This document shows positions 8,930 to 17,239 of a stretch of DNA of 64,000 nucleotides, one piece after another. A program made the translations under genes and the position numbers. The notes beneath the pieces are model-generated. The model worked only from the letters and a program-made list of their open reading frames with translations. It was not told where the DNA came from and made no database searches. Origin of the DNA: an uncultured Phycisphaerales bacterium (lineage in GTDB: Bacteria > Planctomycetota > Phycisphaerae > Phycisphaerales > UBA1924). Where the stretch lies: positions 31,496 to 95,495 of the forward strand of contig CALKJW010000034.1 in NCBI GenBank assembly GCA_937995595.1. The letters are read 5' to 3'. The stretch's first letter is position 1, and the number at the start of each line of letters is the position of its first letter.

Positions 8930-11164
8930 TCAGGGCCTGGGCGGGAAGTTGTCTGGCATCCACGCGGGCAGGTCGGAGACCGAGTCTCGCGCGGCCTGCG
9001 AGGTCGGCACGCCCCAGGCGGCGAAGAACGGGCCGAGGTTCCTGCTCACCGCGCGGCTGAAGCGCACCATCCACTGGTCGCGCTTGGCGTCGTCGGTCCT
9101 GGGGCGCTCGGCGTCGGGCAGGGCGCGGTACTCGGCGAAGACCTTCTTGTACGCCTCCCAGCCGAACGCCTCGCGGAGTTGCATGTACATGATGAGCGCG
9201 GTGAACGGCTCGCGTTTCCAATCCTCGAACTTCGCCCCGCGCGCAAAGTAGCGCGCGATGGTTTCGTCGCGCTTCTCGAGCGCGGGGTGCCCGGTGGAAG
9301 GCGGCATCGCGCACACCGTCTCGCAGATGTAGAGCGAGAAGAGGTTGCACGTGACCTCGACCGTGCCGTCGAAGGTCCAGTCGGGCGACTGGTGGTTGTG
9401 GCCCAGTTCGTGGAACAGGCCCCAACTCCCCGCCGCGAGGCGCGAGGCGTCGGTCATGTCGTCGACCGCGTCCAGGTGCGTCATGATCGGGTAGCCCGCG
9501 TGCATGTAGCCGGCGGAGATCTGCACGTCGGCGACGTACCGCTCCGGGCGGGTGCGCTGGCGCGGCATGGCGGCAAGGTCCGCCGCGGCGTCGAGCACGC
9601 GGTCCCACAGCGTCAGGAGCGCCTTGGGGTCGTCGAGCGTCTTCACCGCCGATGAGGGCACGGTGAGGATCACCTTGTCGGTGGCGAGTTCGGCCCACGG
9701 GCCGGGGCGGTTGCGGATGCGAACGGTCCACTCGTCGGACGGTGTGTGCCCGAGTCTGTACATCGGGGCGTCGATGCCGCCGTGCACGATGACGTTGATG
9801 TTCCGCGGGTCGCAGTTCTCCGGCACGACGACGTACACCAGCCCGCCGAAGGGCGTCGACACGTGCGTCGATTGCTCGTTGATGACCACCTCCATCGTGA
9901 CGTTGGGCACACGCTTCCACGAATCGAGGTGCCAGAGTTCGTCCTTGTGGCATCCGATGCGTCCGCGCAGGTTCAGGCCGCGCGCGGCCTCGGGCAGTTC
10001 GAAGCGCAGCGGCGTGCCGGGAAGCGCGTACACGCCCGTCGAGTGCCAGCCGGGGACCGCGGTGCTGATCGGCACAACGACGCGCCGGCGCGCGGGCCAG
10101 CTCGCGCCGAGGTTCGGGAACGCGTTGACGTCCGCGTGCTCGCGCAGATCTTCGTATGGAAGCGTCGCCAGCAGCGCGTCGCGGTAGCCGATCAGCACGC
10201 GGTGCAGCGGACGCGAGTAGTCGATCGGCTGCTCCGGCGTCGGCGTCAGTTCCTTCCTGTGCGCGGCCAGCAGTTCGTTGAGCCGCGGACGCAGCAACGT
10301 GTCGCCGGCGGGCAGGAGCCTCGCCGCGGCGGTGGCGTTGGCGGCGGCGACCTTGGCCGCGGGCTTGTCGAGGGCCGGTGCGCCGTCGCGCGAGATGGCC
10401 TCCATCGCCTTGCCGGCGTGGGCGAGGTCGGCCGCGGGTCCGGCCACGTCGAACGTGCCTGTGTCGTTCTTGCCCGCGTAACGGTCGGTCCAGGCGATGC
10501 CCGCCGCGCCCGCGATGCGGTTCAGCGGGTTGTCAACCAGCGACTTCCCAGCCGGCGCGTTCCATGCCCACGCGGTCTGGGCCGCCATCACGCCACCGCC
10601 GGCGCGAAGGAACTCCGACACCGCGGACACCTGCGCATCCGAGAGCGCGTTGCCGACGATGCACAGCAGGTCGATGCGATCGGCCAGCGGCGTAGCGCCT
10701 TCGCCGCCCCACTCGGGGCCGAGGTCGACGACCTCGAAGCCCAGCGAGCGGAAGAAGTCGCCGAGTTTGCAGTTCACCAGCGCGACGCGCGCCGGCCCGC
10801 CCTCGCGCGGTCGCGCGGCCCACGCGGCGCAGCGATTGAGCAGCGCTTCGTGGTCGCCGACTGTCAGCGACGCCGCGTCGAGGTGCCCGGTGTGCGAGAA
10901 GGCGACCAGCCGCCCGGAGGCGTCGCCGTCGCTCGCCACGGTTCCCGCCGCGGCGACGGGCGCGATCACCCCGTCCGCAGTACCGACGGCGAGGACGGCC
11001 GCATCGGGCGACCAGACGGCGAGCGTGCCCGGCGTCCCGGGCGCGGCGATGGTGCGCACACCGTCGGTCAGGCCGGTCGGCGGCGCGGCAGGGACCGCGG
11101 CGCACGACTGCGCGGACACGATCGCGGCAAGCACCAGCGGTACAACGTGCGTCAACCGATGCAT
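8930..11164 (-). CDS. M60-family (enhancin/TCAF-like) gluzincin metallopeptidase, secreted
   Basis: 744 residues, starting with a signal peptide (LVLAAIVSAQSCAA). The N-terminal half carries an amidotransferase-like alpha/beta region (VALVNCKLGDFFRSLGFEVVDLG, LADRIDLLCIVGNAL). The C-terminal half is a Peptidase_M60 domain: PGWHSTGVYALPG and the zinc site HELGHNHQ at about residues 585-592. M60 enzymes cleave mucin-type or other O-glycosylated proteins. The start ATG overlaps the upstream epimerase stop by one base (TGATG), indicating translational coupling. The architecture resembles animal TCAF proteins. The target is unknown; a glycoprotein or glycan substrate fits the neighbours. Confidence 0.82.
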   Translation of the reverse strand: MHRLTHVVPLVLAAIVSAQSCAAVPAAPPTGLTDGVRTIAAPGTPGTLAVWSPDAAVLAVGTADGVIAPVAAAGTVASDGDASGRLVAFSHTGHLDAASLTVGDHEALLNRCAAWAARPREGGPARVALVNCKLGDFFRSLGFEVVDLGPEWGGEGATPLADRIDLLCIVGNALSDAQVSAVSEFLRAGGGVMAAQTAWAWNAPAGKSLVDNPLNRIAGAAGIAWTDRYAGKNDTGTFDVAGPAADLAHAGKAMEAISRDGAPALDKPAAKVAAANATAAARLLPAGDTLLRPRLNELLAAHRKELTPTPEQPIDYSRPLHRVLIGYRDALLATLPYEDLREHADVNAFPNLGASWPARRRVVVPISTAVPGWHSTGVYALPGTPLRFELPEAARGLNLRGRIGCHKDELWHLDSWKRVPNVTMEVVINEQSTHVSTPFGGLVYVVVPENCDPRNINVIVHGGIDAPMYRLGHTPSDEWTVRIRNRPGPWAELATDKVILTVPSSAVKTLDDPKALLTLWDRVLDAAADLAAMPRQRTRPERYVADVQISAGYMHAGYPIMTHLDAVDDMTDASRLAAGSWGLFHELGHNHQSPDWTFDGTVEVTCNLFSLYICETVCAMPPSTGHPALEKRDETIARYFARGAKFEDWKREPFTALIMYMQLREAFGWEAYKKVFAEYRALPDAERPRTDDAKRDQWMVRFSRAVSRNLGPFFAAWGVPTSQAARDSVSDLPAWMPDNFPPRP

Positions 11165-12144
11165 CACGGCGTGGTCTCCTTGGTCTCCTGCTCGGGCCCG
11201 ATCTCGGCGGGCTGTTTCGCCGCCGCGGCCAACTCGTCACGGATACGTTCGAGCAGGCGCCTGGTTGCGAGAATGCCCTCGGCCTCGCTCAGGCGGCCGC
11301 CCTCGTACTCGACGCCGACATGGCCCGAATAACCGGCGTCGAGCACGATCTTCATCATGCGGCGGTAGTCGATGGTGGTCTCGTTGCCCGCGCCGTCGAA
11401 GTCGTAACTCTTGGCGGACACGCCGCGGGCAAAGGGCATCAACTCCGCGGTGCCCCTGTATCGGTCGTAGACCTCCTTGTCCGAGACTCGGAAGTTGCCG
11501 AAGTCCGGGAGTGTGCCGGCGCGCCGGTGGTCGACCTGCTTCATGACGGCCGCGAGCCACGCCCCGTTGGACGACAGGCCGCCGTGGTTCTCGACGATCA
11601 CGTTCAGGCCCATCGGGTCTGCCAGTTCGCACAGCCTGCGCAAGCCGTCGGCGGCGCGGTCGCGCTGTTCGTCGTAGGTCCCGCCGGAGTGCGCGTTGAC
11701 GCGGATCGAGTGACAGCCCAGCGCCGCCGCGGCGTCGAGCCACTTGCGGTGGTTCTCGACGGCCTGCCTGCGCCGGGCCTCGTCGGGGTCGCCCAGCGCG
11801 CCCTCGCCGTCGCACATGATGAGGACGCTGCGGACGCCGAGGTCGTCGCACCTGTTCCGCAACTCCCGGTTGTACTCCGGGTCGCTCTTCTTCTTCCAGA
11901 ACGCGTTGACGTACTCGACCGCGTCGATGCCGAACTCCTGCTTGGCGGCCTTGGGAAAGTCCAGATGATCGAGCCGGCCTGCAAAGAGCGTGCGGTGCAG
12001 CGACCACTGCGCCAGCGAGATGCGGAAGAGCGGCTCGACACGCGCCGATGACCGAGCCCGCGCGCCCGCGGGCAGAACCGCGCACGCGGCCGCGGCGCCG
12101 AGCACGGCGAGGGATTGGCGGCGGGTCAGCGCGACGTTGGGCAT
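11164..12144 (-). CDS. TAT-exported sugar phosphate isomerase/epimerase-like TIM barrel
   Basis: 326 residues. It begins with a twin-arginine signal ([18 protein letters not shown]), then a xylose-isomerase-like TIM barrel: [66 protein letters not shown]. The conserved Glu, Asp and His residues that would bind a metal are in place. The sugar substrate is not identifiable; many planctomycete paralogues are unassigned. An ATG at 12144 with AGGAG upstream is preferred over a longer start at 12165. It is the first gene of the coupled pair with the M60 peptidase. Confidence 0.85.
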   Translation of the reverse strand: MPNVALTRRQSLAVLGAAAACAVLPAGARARSSARVEPLFRISLAQWSLHRTLFAGRLDHLDFPKAAKQEFGIDAVEYVNAFWKKKSDPEYNRELRNRCDDLGVRSVLIMCDGEGALGDPDEARRRQAVENHRKWLDAAAALGCHSIRVNAHSGGTYDEQRDRAADGLRRLCELADPMGLNVIVENHGGLSSNGAWLAAVMKQVDHRRAGTLPDFGNFRVSDKEVYDRYRGTAELMPFARGVSAKSYDFDGAGNETTIDYRRMMKIVLDAGYSGHVGVEYEGGRLSEAEGILATRRLLERIRDELAAAAKQPAEIGPEQETKETTP

Positions 12145-12196
12145 CTCGGGTCTCCTCGCGGGCACCGCCTAGATTCTACGTCGGACGCCGCGGCGA

Positions 12197-12712
12197 TCAG
12201 CCCTCAGCGTCGGCGTCGCGTTCGGCGTCCTCGATCGAACGTTCGCGTCGGCGTTCGGCCTGTCCCTGGTCGCGCGGCGGCGACACGACGATCCTGACGC
12301 TCGTCACCGAGGCCGGCACGCGTTTGAGCAGCGCGGACTGCGCGCCGGCGCGCAGCAGACGGTCGATCACGTAGCGGGTCGAGGCATCGGGCACGCCCAG
12401 CGTGAGGACGCCGCGGGTGAGTTTGACGACTTCGACCCTGTCCGCCAGATGCGAGGGGAACGTCTGGGCGACGGCGACCGACGCCGCGCCGACCGACTTG
12501 TGCGCGTGGCGCGCGTGCTCGAAGACGTCGTGCACCGCCGCGGCGATGGTGGGATCGGCCCAGACCTTGCGGAGCCGCTTGAGCGCGGCGGGGCTGTCGG
12601 CAAAGGCCCTGCGTTCGGCGAGGGTCGGCTGGTCCGGCCGGCGGACGCGCGCGGCGCGGATGGCGGCGAGCGCATCGACGTGAGGTCTCGCATCGGCCGG
12701 CTCCGCTGGCAT
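12197..12712 (-). CDS. DciA/DUF721-like protein
   Basis: 171 residues with a DUF721 core (FPSHLADRVEVVKLTRGVLTLGV, then DRLLRAGAQSALLKRV). The family includes DciA, a loader or operator of the replicative helicase DnaB in bacteria lacking DnaC (established). The C-terminus is a charged Arg/Glu/Asp tail. The start ATG at 12712 has GGAG upstream. It lies 30 bp after the OppF-like gene and 52 bp before the epimerase. The normal dciA neighbours (dnaA, dnaN, recF) are absent, so the assignment rests on sequence alone. Confidence 0.65.
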   Translation of the reverse strand: MPAEPADARPHVDALAAIRAARVRRPDQPTLAERRAFADSPAALKRLRKVWADPTIAAAVHDVFEHARHAHKSVGAASVAVAQTFPSHLADRVEVVKLTRGVLTLGVPDASTRYVIDRLLRAGAQSALLKRVPASVTSVRIVVSPPRDQGQAERRRERSIEDAERDADAEG

Positions 12713-12742
12713 GGACAGACTCCGGCAGGACCGACGGGACAC

Positions 12743-13606
12743 CTACACCGCTCCCCCTTCGAAGACCACGCGCCGCTTCCTGGGACCGGGCTTGGCGGTG
12801 GGCACCGCGCTCAGCAGCGACTGGGTGTACTTGTGCTGCGCGCGGTTGATGATGTCGAGTTTCGGCCCCTCCTCGACGATCTTGCCGCGGTACATCACCG
12901 CGATGCGGTCGCACATGTGCTGGATCACGGCCATGTCGTGGCTGATGAACAGGAAACTCAGGCCGAAGTCGCGCTGCAGGTCCTTGAGCAGGTTGAGGAT
13001 CTGGGCCTGGATCGAAACGTCCAGCGCGCTGGTGGGCTCGTCGCACACGATGAAACTCGGCTCCAGCGCCAGCGCGCGGGCGATGCCGATGCGCTGCCGC
13101 TGGCCGCCGGAGAACTCGTGCGGGTAGCGGTCGGCCGCGGCCTTGGGCATGCCGCAGCGCACCAGCAGTTTCTCGACGCGGTCGCGGAGTTCGCTCTTGT
13201 CGGTGCAGATGCCGTGCACGACCAGCGGCTCGCCGAGGATGTTGACGATCCGCATACGCGGGTTGAGCGAACTGGCCGGGTCCTGGAAGATGATCTGCAT
13301 CCGCCGGCGCATGGCCTTGAGTTCGGGCCCGGCCAGCGCGTAGACGTCCTTGCCGTCGAAGATCACGTCGCCGCTGGTGCGGGGGATCAGCCTCAGCAGC
13401 GTGCGCCCGACCGTGGTCTTGCCGCACCCCGACTCGCCCACCAGACCCAGCGTCTCGCCCCTGGCGATATGGAACGTCACGCCGTCGACCGCGCGGAACC
13501 AGCCCGTCGTCCTCTGCAGCAGGCCCGACTTGATCGGGAAGTGCGTGTGCAGGTCGCGCACGTCGAGCAGCGGCTTGGGCGGCGGTGTGGCGGCGTCCGT
13601 GGGCAT
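12743..13606 (-). CDS. Oligopeptide/dipeptide ABC transporter ATP-binding protein (OppF/DppF-like)
   Basis: 287-residue nucleotide-binding subunit: Walker [16 protein letters not shown] signature [15 protein letters not shown], Walker [13 protein letters not shown], then a switch His in [11 protein letters not shown]. The N-terminus ([20 protein letters not shown]) is typical of the OppF/DppF subfamily. It would energise peptide uptake together with an OppD partner, two permeases and a binding protein, none of which is in the window. The C-terminal oligopeptide-transporter extension is short ([16 protein letters not shown]). A -10-like TAACCT sits 6 nt before the ATG, and no SD is visible. 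Confidence 0.88.
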   Translation of the reverse strand: MPTDAATPPPKPLLDVRDLHTHFPIKSGLLQRTTGWFRAVDGVTFHIARGETLGLVGESGCGKTTVGRTLLRLIPRTSGDVIFDGKDVYALAGPELKAMRRRMQIIFQDPASSLNPRMRIVNILGEPLVVHGICTDKSELRDRVEKLLVRCGMPKAAADRYPHEFSGGQRQRIGIARALALEPSFIVCDEPTSALDVSIQAQILNLLKDLQRDFGLSFLFISHDMAVIQHMCDRIAVMYRGKIVEEGPKLDIINRAQHKYTQSLLSAVPTAKPGPRKRRVVFEGGAV

Positions 13607-13612
13607 GGCCCA

Positions 13613-13618
13613 AGGTTA
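13613..13618 (-). promoter_or_regulatory. Candidate -10 element of the OppF-like gene (leaderless start)
   Basis: On the minus strand TAACCT is followed by six bases and the ATG at 13606. No Shine-Dalgarno sequence is present. The arrangement matches the other start-proximal -10 motifs in this window. Confidence 0.25.
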
Positions 13619-13652
13619 CGCCCGACGCGCGCGGCGTGCCCGCCCTGCCCGC

Positions 13653-13658
13653 TACGAT
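13653..13658 (+). promoter_or_regulatory. Candidate -10 element of the CDGSH gene (leaderless start)
   Basis: TACGAT, then GCCCGC, then the ATG at 13665. The same six-base spacer GCCCGC occurs between AATAAT and the GTG at 40845. No SD is present. The expected transcription start is the A of the ATG. Confidence 0.35.
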
Positions 13659-13664
13659 GCCCGC

Positions 13665-13901
13665 ATGGCGAGACTGATCCGACACGAAGCGACCGGCCCG
13701 GTGAAGATCGACCCCGCGAACTGGCCGCGCGACGAGCAGGGGAATCTCAAGCCGATCTTCGTCTGCGCCTGCGGCCTTTCGCAGAACTTCCCGTTCTGCG
13801 ACGGGGCGCACAAGGCCTGCCGCGCCTCGGAGGCCGCGGGGAAGGTGTACGTCTACGACCGCGACCGGCGGAGCGTGATCGACACGCGCGACGACGTCTG
13901 A
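13665..13901 (+). CDS. CDGSH-type iron-sulfur domain protein
   Basis: 78-residue protein with the mitoNEET-like 2Fe-2S motif: [19 protein letters not shown] holds the three Cys and one His ligands (C-x-C...C-D-G-A-H). The N-terminus ([18 protein letters not shown]) resembles bacterial single-CDGSH proteins. A role in iron-sulfur or redox sensing is inferred from the family; there is no specific partner. It converges with the large FAD/Fe-S dehydrogenase (6 bp between stops). Confidence 0.88.
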   Translation: MARLIRHEATGPVKIDPANWPRDEQGNLKPIFVCACGLSQNFPFCDGAHKACRASEAAGKVYVYDRDRRSVIDTRDDV

Positions 13902-13907
13902 CCGCTC

Positions 13908-16900
13908 TCAGTCGGCGAGCACCGAAGCGGCGAGTTCGATCGGGTGCAGCGCGTCCCGCTGCGCGCCGTCGTGGATCTGGTGCCGGCACGAGGTGCCCGT
14001 AGCGCAGATGGCCGCGTCGGGCGCGGCGGCGCGCGCCGCGGGCAGCACGGACAGTTCGCCGATCCGCATGGACAGGTCGTAGCGGTCGGTCGTGAAGCCG
14101 AAACTCCCGGCCATGCCGCAGCAGGTCGAGTCGAGCACGCGCACGCGCGGACCGAACAGCCGGCGCAGCAGCCGCGCGCTGGACTCCGCGCCCCACAGCG
14201 CCTTCTGGTGGCAGTGCGCGTGCAGCAGCACCTCGCCCGCCGATCCGCCGGCCGGCTCGCGCGGCGGCACGGGGTGGCGGTCCCAGTCGCGGTCGATGAA
14301 CTCCTCGACGAGCATCGCGCGGCTCGCGAGGGCGACGCGTTCCTCGATCGGCGTGCGCACCTTCAGTTGCAGCCAGTCGTCCTTGATCGCGCTCAGGCAC
14401 GAGGGTTCGCACGCGACGACGGCGCGGACGCGCGGGTCGTGGATCGCCGGCCGCAGCGCGCGCAGCGTCGCGTCGATCGTCTCGCGCGCATCGTCGAGCA
14501 GGCCGTTCGAGATCATCGCGCGCCCGCAGCACCCCCCGCCCGCGCCGCCCCACGCCGCGGTCGCGCCCTGCTCGGGCAACAGATCCACCGCGTAGCCCAG
14601 CGCTTCGAGCACGCGAACGGCCGCGATGCCGATCCGCGGCTCGTTGTACGCCGTGAAGCAGTCGGCGAACAGCACGACCCGCGGCAGGTCGGCGTGGCGC
14701 ATCGGCGTCGGACGCGAACGCCACCACGCGTACAGCGAGCGCTCGAACCGCGGCACGTCGCGGCGCGGATCAACACCCAGCACGCGGCGGAGGAGCCACT
14801 TCGTGATGCGCAGACGGTTGACCCGGTTGGCAAGGCGAGGCGTGATGGACCCGAGTTGGTTCAGCAGTCGCACGTGCCCGAACACGCGCGCGGCCAGCGG
14901 CGGCGCGCCCGCGGAGGCGTACCGCTGCGCCGTGTACTCGGCCTTCAGGCGCGAGATGTCGACGTTGCTCGGGCACTCGCTCTTGCACCCCTTGCACGAC
15001 AGGCACCAGTCGAGCGTCCGGATCGTCGCGGTGTCGTTCCAGTCGGGCGCGCCGGCGCGGGGCGCGCGCCCGGTCTGCCCCGTCAGCGCCAGCCGCAGCG
15101 CGTTGCCGCGCCCGCGGGTCGAGTGCCGCTCGTCCATCGTCGCCATGTACGACGGGCACATGACCCCGCCGCTGCGCTTGCGGCAGACCCCCGCGCCGTT
15201 GCACTGCTCGGCGGCGCCGAGCAGGCCGTGCTGGTCGCTGTAGTCAAAGTAGGTGTCGATCCCGCGGAGGTTGCCGCTGTGGGCGTGGCCGCGCGTGGGA
15301 TCGCGCACGACGACGCCCTCCGCGTCCAGCCGCAGGTTCCTGGCGATCGATTCGACCGGCCCGGGCGCGACGATGTTGCCGGGGTTGAGGATGCCGCGCG
15401 GGTCGAAGAGCGCCTTGACCTCGCGGAACGCGCGCATGATCTCGGGCCCGAAGAACCGCTCCAGCAGCGGGCCGCGGACGCGGCCGTCGCCGTGCTCGCC
15501 GGACATGATGCCCCCGCACGCGCGGGCGAGGTCGGCGATCTCGACGGCGATGGCGACCATGCGCTCGCGGTCGGCCGGGTCGTGCAGGTTGATCATCGGG
15601 CGCACGTGCAGCACGCCGACGCTGGCGTGGGCCCAGTAGGCCGCGCGCGTGCCGTGCCGGTTCACGATCTCCTTGAACTCGCGCACGAACTCGGCCAGCC
15701 GCTCGACCGGCACGGCGTTGTCCTCGACAAACGTGATGGGCTTGCGGCCGCCCTCGCCCAGACCGTGCAGCAGCGGCTCGCCCGCCTTGCGGAGCTTCCA
15801 CGCGCTGAGCATCGCCGCGGCGTCGGTGTGGTACGCCGCGCCGCCGGGCAGCACGCCGCCGAGCCGCGCGACCAAGGTGCGCAGGGCGTGGAATCCGCGC
15901 TCGACTTCCGCCGCGCCGTCGAAACCGAAGAACTCGACGTAGAGCACGGCCTTGGGCTCGTTCTTCGCGGCGTCGGCGCCGGGCAGCAGGTCAACGTAGC
16001 GCCGGTACTCGATGTTGCCCCGGGCCGCGTCGAGCACCACGTCGTCGAGCAGTTCGACGGCCGTCAGGCCCAGCGGCAGGCACGCCTGCAGGATGGGGTT
16101 GACCGCGTCGATCGCGTGCTCGAGCGTGGCGAAACTGACAACCGCCAGACCCTTGGCGCGCGGCGCAGGCATGAGCCGCACGCGGGCGCGGAGCGTGACC
16201 GCCAGCGTGCCCTCGCTCCCAGCGAGCAGCGGCACGAGGTCGAGCGTTTGCGGCGTCGCGCCCGCCTCGACCTGATCGAGGATCATGTCCAGCGCGTAGC
16301 CCGCGTTGCGCCGAACCGTCCGCGGGAAGCGCCCGCGGATCGGACCGGCGAGCGGGCGCACGACGTCGATGACCCCCGCGGCCAGCCGGCGCGCGGTCCT
16401 GCTCCGTGCGCCCGCGCCCGGCCCGAGCCACAGGCGCTCGCCCGTGCCGAGGCAGACCTCCAGTTCGCGCAGGTTCTCGACGGTGCGCCCGTAGCGGATC
16501 GACCTCGCCCCGGCCGCGTTGTTGCCGATGCACCCGCCGATGGTCGCCTGACGCGACGTGGCGGGATCGGGCGCGAAGAACAGCCGCTGCCCGCGCCGCA
16601 CCAGTTCGTCGTTCAACTCGTCTACGTTCACGCCGACCTCGCACACGACGGTGTGTCCCTGCCAGTCGCCGGGGCGCGACGCGTCGGCGCGCTCCGTGCG
16701 CTCGACGCTCCCGACCGCGCGGCAGCGCGGCGACAGGTCCATGACCACCGCGCGGTTGGTGCACTGGCCCGCGAGGCTGGTCCCGCCGCCGCGCGGCAGG
16801 AGCGCGACGCCCGCCGCGGCGCACGCACGCACAACTCGCTCCGCGGCGTCGATGCCTGCGGGGATCACGACGCCGAGCGGTTCGACTTGGTAGAGCGAGG

Positions 16901-17054
16901 CGTCGGTGGCGTAGAGCAGGCGGTCGTGGAGCGACGTGCGCACCTCGCCGCCATCGGGTCCGAGCGCGGCGCGGAGCAGGTCGGCCACGTCCGCCGCGCC
17001 GGCGGCTTCAGGGTTGGGCGGCCGGGCGTTGTTCAGGACATGGAGTTGCGGCAT
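13908..17054 (-). CDS. FAD-linked and Fe-S-binding D-2-hydroxyacid dehydrogenase (YdiJ/GlcD-like fusion)
   Basis: 1048-residue single-chain flavoprotein. The FAD_binding_4 domain is N-terminal (VALLPRGGGTSLAGQ, FAPDPATSRQATIGGCIGNN), followed by the FAD-oxidase C domain (TFVEDNAVP, HASVGVLHVRP, GGIMSGEHGDGR). Next come two 4Fe-4S cysteine motifs (CNGAGVCRKRSGGVMCPSY and CLSCKGCKSECP) and a C-terminal CCG domain (VVACEPSC, HAHCHQKALWG, DSTCCGMAGSFGF). E. coli YdiJ has this layout and is a D-2-hydroxyglutarate dehydrogenase; D-lactate is another possible substrate. The ATG at 17054 lacks a good SD. Electrons probably go to the quinone pool. Confidence 0.9.
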   Translation of the reverse strand: MPQLHVLNNARPPNPEAAGAADVADLLRAALGPDGGEVRTSLHDRLLYATDASLYQVEPLGVVIPAGIDAAERVVRACAAAGVALLPRGGGTSLAGQCTNRAVVMDLSPRCRAVGSVERTERADASRPGDWQGHTVVCEVGVNVDELNDELVRRGQRLFFAPDPATSRQATIGGCIGNNAAGARSIRYGRTVENLRELEVCLGTGERLWLGPGAGARSRTARRLAAGVIDVVRPLAGPIRGRFPRTVRRNAGYALDMILDQVEAGATPQTLDLVPLLAGSEGTLAVTLRARVRLMPAPRAKGLAVVSFATLEHAIDAVNPILQACLPLGLTAVELLDDVVLDAARGNIEYRRYVDLLPGADAAKNEPKAVLYVEFFGFDGAAEVERGFHALRTLVARLGGVLPGGAAYHTDAAAMLSAWKLRKAGEPLLHGLGEGGRKPITFVEDNAVPVERLAEFVREFKEIVNRHGTRAAYWAHASVGVLHVRPMINLHDPADRERMVAIAVEIADLARACGGIMSGEHGDGRVRGPLLERFFGPEIMRAFREVKALFDPRGILNPGNIVAPGPVESIARNLRLDAEGVVVRDPTRGHAHSGNLRGIDTYFDYSDQHGLLGAAEQCNGAGVCRKRSGGVMCPSYMATMDERHSTRGRGNALRLALTGQTGRAPRAGAPDWNDTATIRTLDWCLSCKGCKSECPSNVDISRLKAEYTAQRYASAGAPPLAARVFGHVRLLNQLGSITPRLANRVNRLRITKWLLRRVLGVDPRRDVPRFERSLYAWWRSRPTPMRHADLPRVVLFADCFTAYNEPRIGIAAVRVLEALGYAVDLLPEQGATAAWGGAGGGCCGRAMISNGLLDDARETIDATLRALRPAIHDPRVRAVVACEPSCLSAIKDDWLQLKVRTPIEERVALASRAMLVEEFIDRDWDRHPVPPREPAGGSAGEVLLHAHCHQKALWGAESSARLLRRLFGPRVRVLDSTCCGMAGSFGFTTDRYDLSMRIGELSVLPAARAAAPDAAICATGTSCRHQIHDGAQRDALHPIELAASVLAD

Positions 17055-17150
17055 GGGGAGTCGGCCGATGGTAGGGTGCCGCGGCTTGACCTCGCGGCGG
17101 TCGGAGCACGTGGACACCCGCGCGTGGGCGGCCATCTGTCGGCATAAACC

Positions 17151-17172
17151 GCCGCGACCCGTGAGTCGCGGC
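17151..17172 (+). other. Perfect 8-bp stem-loop upstream of the DUF4139 gene
   Basis: GCCGCGAC (17151-17158), six-base loop, GTCGCGGC (17165-17172). It lies between two divergent genes, in the possible leader of the gene at 17240. No T-tract follows. Confidence 0.35.
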
Positions 17173-17191
17173 GTCGGTACAGTTACCCGAC

Positions 17192-17222
17192 GCGGCCCGT
17201 CCGATCGTTCGGTCCGGGCCGC
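17192..17222 (+). other. 5' UTR stem-loop directly before the Shine-Dalgarno of the DUF4139 gene
   Basis: GCGGCCCG (17192-17199) pairs with CGGGCCGC (17215-17222), and inside it CCGA can pair with TCGG. The AGGAG ribosome site starts four bases later. It could affect translation or mRNA stability; this is inference. Confidence 0.4.
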
Positions 17223-17239
17223 TCAACAGGAGACCGCAC

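Noticed and set aside
13944..17147. Open frame of about 1067 codons on the plus strand opposite the FAD/Fe-S dehydrogenase
   Set aside because: Composition is typical of antisense frames in GC-rich DNA (Arg/Ala/Val/Gly/Asp), with no domain, while the opposite strand encodes clear catalytic motifs.
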